Shown: piece after piece, positions 55,371 through 64,000 of the stretch | Numbering within the stretch: position 1 is the first letter of the stretch | Layout: every line of letters starts with the position of its first letter | Translations under genes and position numbers: made by a program | Notes under the pieces: model-generated | The model's database searches: none | Seen by the model: only the letters and a program-made list of their open reading frames with translations | Told to the model about the DNA's origin: nothing | NCBI GenBank assembly: GCA_031213475.1 | Contig: JARUPZ010000005.1 | Span: 13,215,260 to 13,279,259, forward strand | Origin: Nereocystis luetkeana | Lineage: Eukaryota > Sar > Phaeophyceae > Laminariales > Laminariaceae | Direction: 5' to 3' | Length of the DNA stretch: 64,000 nt

Positions 55371-57498
55371 ATCGGACCCTAAAGTACTACGGGTAAATCC
55401 GGCAGCAGTCTGGGAAGCTGATCTACCAGCGTGATCCAGAGATTCGGTGATGTACGAAGATTCAAGTCGTCCGCCATAGCAGTACATGCGTACGATACAC
55501 GTCTATACGCAGTTGTACCGCCGTGTTTCGAGGTCCAGCCCATCGACAACCAACACTGCTATCTAGAGTAAATCTGCCGCCGATTATTTCACCTCGCGCC
55601 CATCGGTATTACTCGTAATACAGTCCAAAATCGACGAGCAGTAGGAATGCCGGAGCTTATGATATGACAGCATAAGGGAAGCGCCGGGGGGCGCAGAAGC
55701 AGAAGGGGCGACACCTATGACCACGGCTACACCATCTATGATGCAGCTGTAATACAGTAGTTGTCCAGAAGGCCGCTGATTGAGGGTAAAGACGAAGAAA
55801 CGTAAAAAAACCCAACCATGTGAGCTGGACACAATATACTGCTGTGTACCAAGTACAAGAGATGAAGACATAGAGTAAAATAAACAAGTCCCGTCCAGTC
55901 CAGCTCTTTTTTACGAGAGATAGACAAGGCTCTGGTACGTACTGTAGACGGAATGCCTTTGTGTTGCAGACATACCTGGTACAATGCTAGTGCTCGATCA
56001 CTGCAGGGTGTATTTTTGGTTTTTTTTATGACAGCAGTGCAGCAGTGGTACTGTTTGTTGCCTTGCTGCGCGTAACGAACATCGAACCTCCGGCAACGCC
56101 TGCCGAGGAAGGGTGAAAGCCGATGCGACGCACACTCCCGGCCGTCACCCTCATATCATGCAATATCTCGCTACGTTTCCGTAACCATGCCCCTGAATTG
56201 CAACGAGTACATCTCCACTCTGAAGTTGGTATATTAATAGGCTAGACGACATGATCTAGACGACATCACTACCACACAGCACCCACACCACTCGGAACGT
56301 TTGAAGCAGGGTGGCACACCTCGTCCGGCGCGACGGTGCCGGCAGTGCCAGCAGTGACAGGGATGGGCGTGAGCGGGCAGAGTGGGGGAAGGTGGGGGGC
56401 AGCGAAAGGCGAGAGCGAGAGCGGGAGGAGCCAACCCCGGAGCCGGTGAGAATTGGTCCCAGTGCGGGATGCCTTCATTTCAGGACATTGGACCAATCGT
56501 TTTTTGTTTTCGTACTATTTTTACCCATGTTTACCACATGGTGTATTCACAATCACGTACCGGTACCTAGTGCTTAACGACTGCGCCGGCTGATACCTGG
56601 TAGAGCTCTATCATTGTAGCAGGTCCTCCAACTGCAATTCGGAGTGTTGCTTTTTTCAGTGATAAGAGTTAAGGGGGTGCTAATGTTGAGCGCTGGTTTC
56701 GCTCATGGCACAAGCAAAATGGGGACAAAGTGTGGCCGTAAAAATGGCGCGAGTGAGCCTTGTGGCAAGAAAAACTTCCCTCTAGAACACCCCGAAGGTC
56801 TTCCTACATGTCCTTCGGCCATGCGATTTCAACATATTTGTGGCGCATCAGAGCGTATTATAGATATGTCAAAACTCGACGTGGCGTGCGAAACAGAATC
56901 AGTGCGTGCGGAATATGCAGATTCGACGTATTTGTTGCTGCCGGAAGTTGCCGTGCTGTGGCAGACACGACTCGTATCATAACCGATTTGTTGAGCAGCT
57001 TCGGACGCGTGTGAGTGCGCGTTCGTTGTCTTTGTACTCTGTATTCTTGGTAAACGCATAACAGCTACGTCGGGCTGTGATTTGGCTGGACTTCCCCGCT
57101 AGTTATTACTTGGCTGACGAAAGCCCACAGCCCTCGCTCCGTCTCTGAGCGAGTGGTCTCACGGGGAAATTCGTACCCCGTAACAAAGAAGCCTTCCACA
57201 ATTAACGAAACCCCAATGGTCAGATGATTGGCACCGCTGGAATTTTCCAGTCGTCCAACTCACAGCTGTAGTAAGAGCAGTAGACCGCACTCCACTCCTC
57301 AACTACTGCTGCGTATCAGCTTCGTCGATGCAATGCCTGCCCTTGACGCATGATTATGGCGCTACTGCGGACTTCTTCCGTCCGTACCACTGCTGTATGC
57401 AACTGAGCAGTAGCATGTTCACGCGTAGCACAAAACCTAACCGTGCGGGCGTCTGACGTGATGATGTGTTGGCGTGCAATTGCATCGTCCGTCGGCAG

Positions 57499-63631
<6,133 letters not shown>

Positions 63632-64000
63632 GTGAGAGCTACTCGTGCGTATATAGCGCTTATTTCCCATTCCATGCTAGAGTTTTGATGCACTGGCGCC
63701 CTTCTTGGTCTCGCCGGTGTTTTCGTTTGTCCTGCCGCTGTCTGCCTCATCACACATACCGCATCAGACTATTAATATGATATTATCACACCTGGGTGAT
63801 AGGATAACACACCCCCTTGGACGAAGTTCCCAACTGATATTTCTCGGCAACGAGGAGGGTGCATACGCCGAGCGATGCGTCTAAATATGGAAATATCGCG
63901 ACGGTAGCTTTCGAAAGCCACCATTTTCGTCGCGCGTCCCCCCCTTGTTTTGTATGAAAATCGGCTCGGATGCTCGTTCGAGGGAGGGTATGGTCGTTAG

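Larger units (their letters stand above)
51851..57498. other. Region between the LIG1 and BRAP 5' ends
   Basis: About 5.6 kb of repeats and unassigned sequence. Both promoters and the missing 5' exons of BRAP should lie here. One weak exon-like stretch is 56310-56443 on the plus strand (ending EEPTPEP before GTGAGA), but it has no BRAP homology that I can see. Confidence 0.5.

Overview
The window looks like nuclear DNA of a large-genome eukaryote. The best guess is a stramenopile and most likely a brown alga. That guess is an inference from intron-dense genes (exons of about 55-250 bases, introns of about 0.3-2.6 kb), GT-AG splice sites, many simple repeats, and the style of the two recognisable proteins. 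No operon, Shine-Dalgarno site or other bacterial feature is present.

Two host genes can be read with confidence, and they face away from each other. On the minus strand, 26.6-50 kb holds DNA ligase 1 (LIG1). I could place 22 coding segments, and the codon phases join correctly at nearly every junction, from an FF-containing, Lys/Glu-rich N-terminal tail to the stop codon at 26589-26591. All adenylation and OB-fold motifs are present. On the plus strand, 57.5 kb to the right edge holds the first half of a BRAP/BRAP2-like (IMP) ubiquitin ligase: a split BRAP2/RRM-like domain, a RING region, a UBP zinc finger and the start of the following conserved block. The gene continues past the window end. 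About 6.5-7.5 kb of repeat-rich DNA lies between the two 5' ends.

The left 26 kb contains no gene I can recognise. It is a mosaic of short mobile elements and tandem repeats: a tRNA-derived SINE family (four copies in the window, two of them full length), a ~106-bp MITE with TA target duplications (three copies), a ~220-bp MITE with long imperfect inverted ends (three copies), an 89-bp MITE-like element, a fold-back inverted repeat near 51 kb, arrays of a palindromic TACTCGGAGTA repeat, a TATGG pentamer array, and many two- to four-unit tandem duplications. Several of these families also sit in LIG1 and BRAP introns.

The most unusual signal not explained by these features is a 9-base motif, TACCTGGTA, with its complement TACCAGGTA. 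I counted about 17 exact sites where about 0.5 would be expected. They are scattered across the window and lie outside every exon I assigned. No CRISPR array, phage, toxin system or other novel multi-gene system was found.
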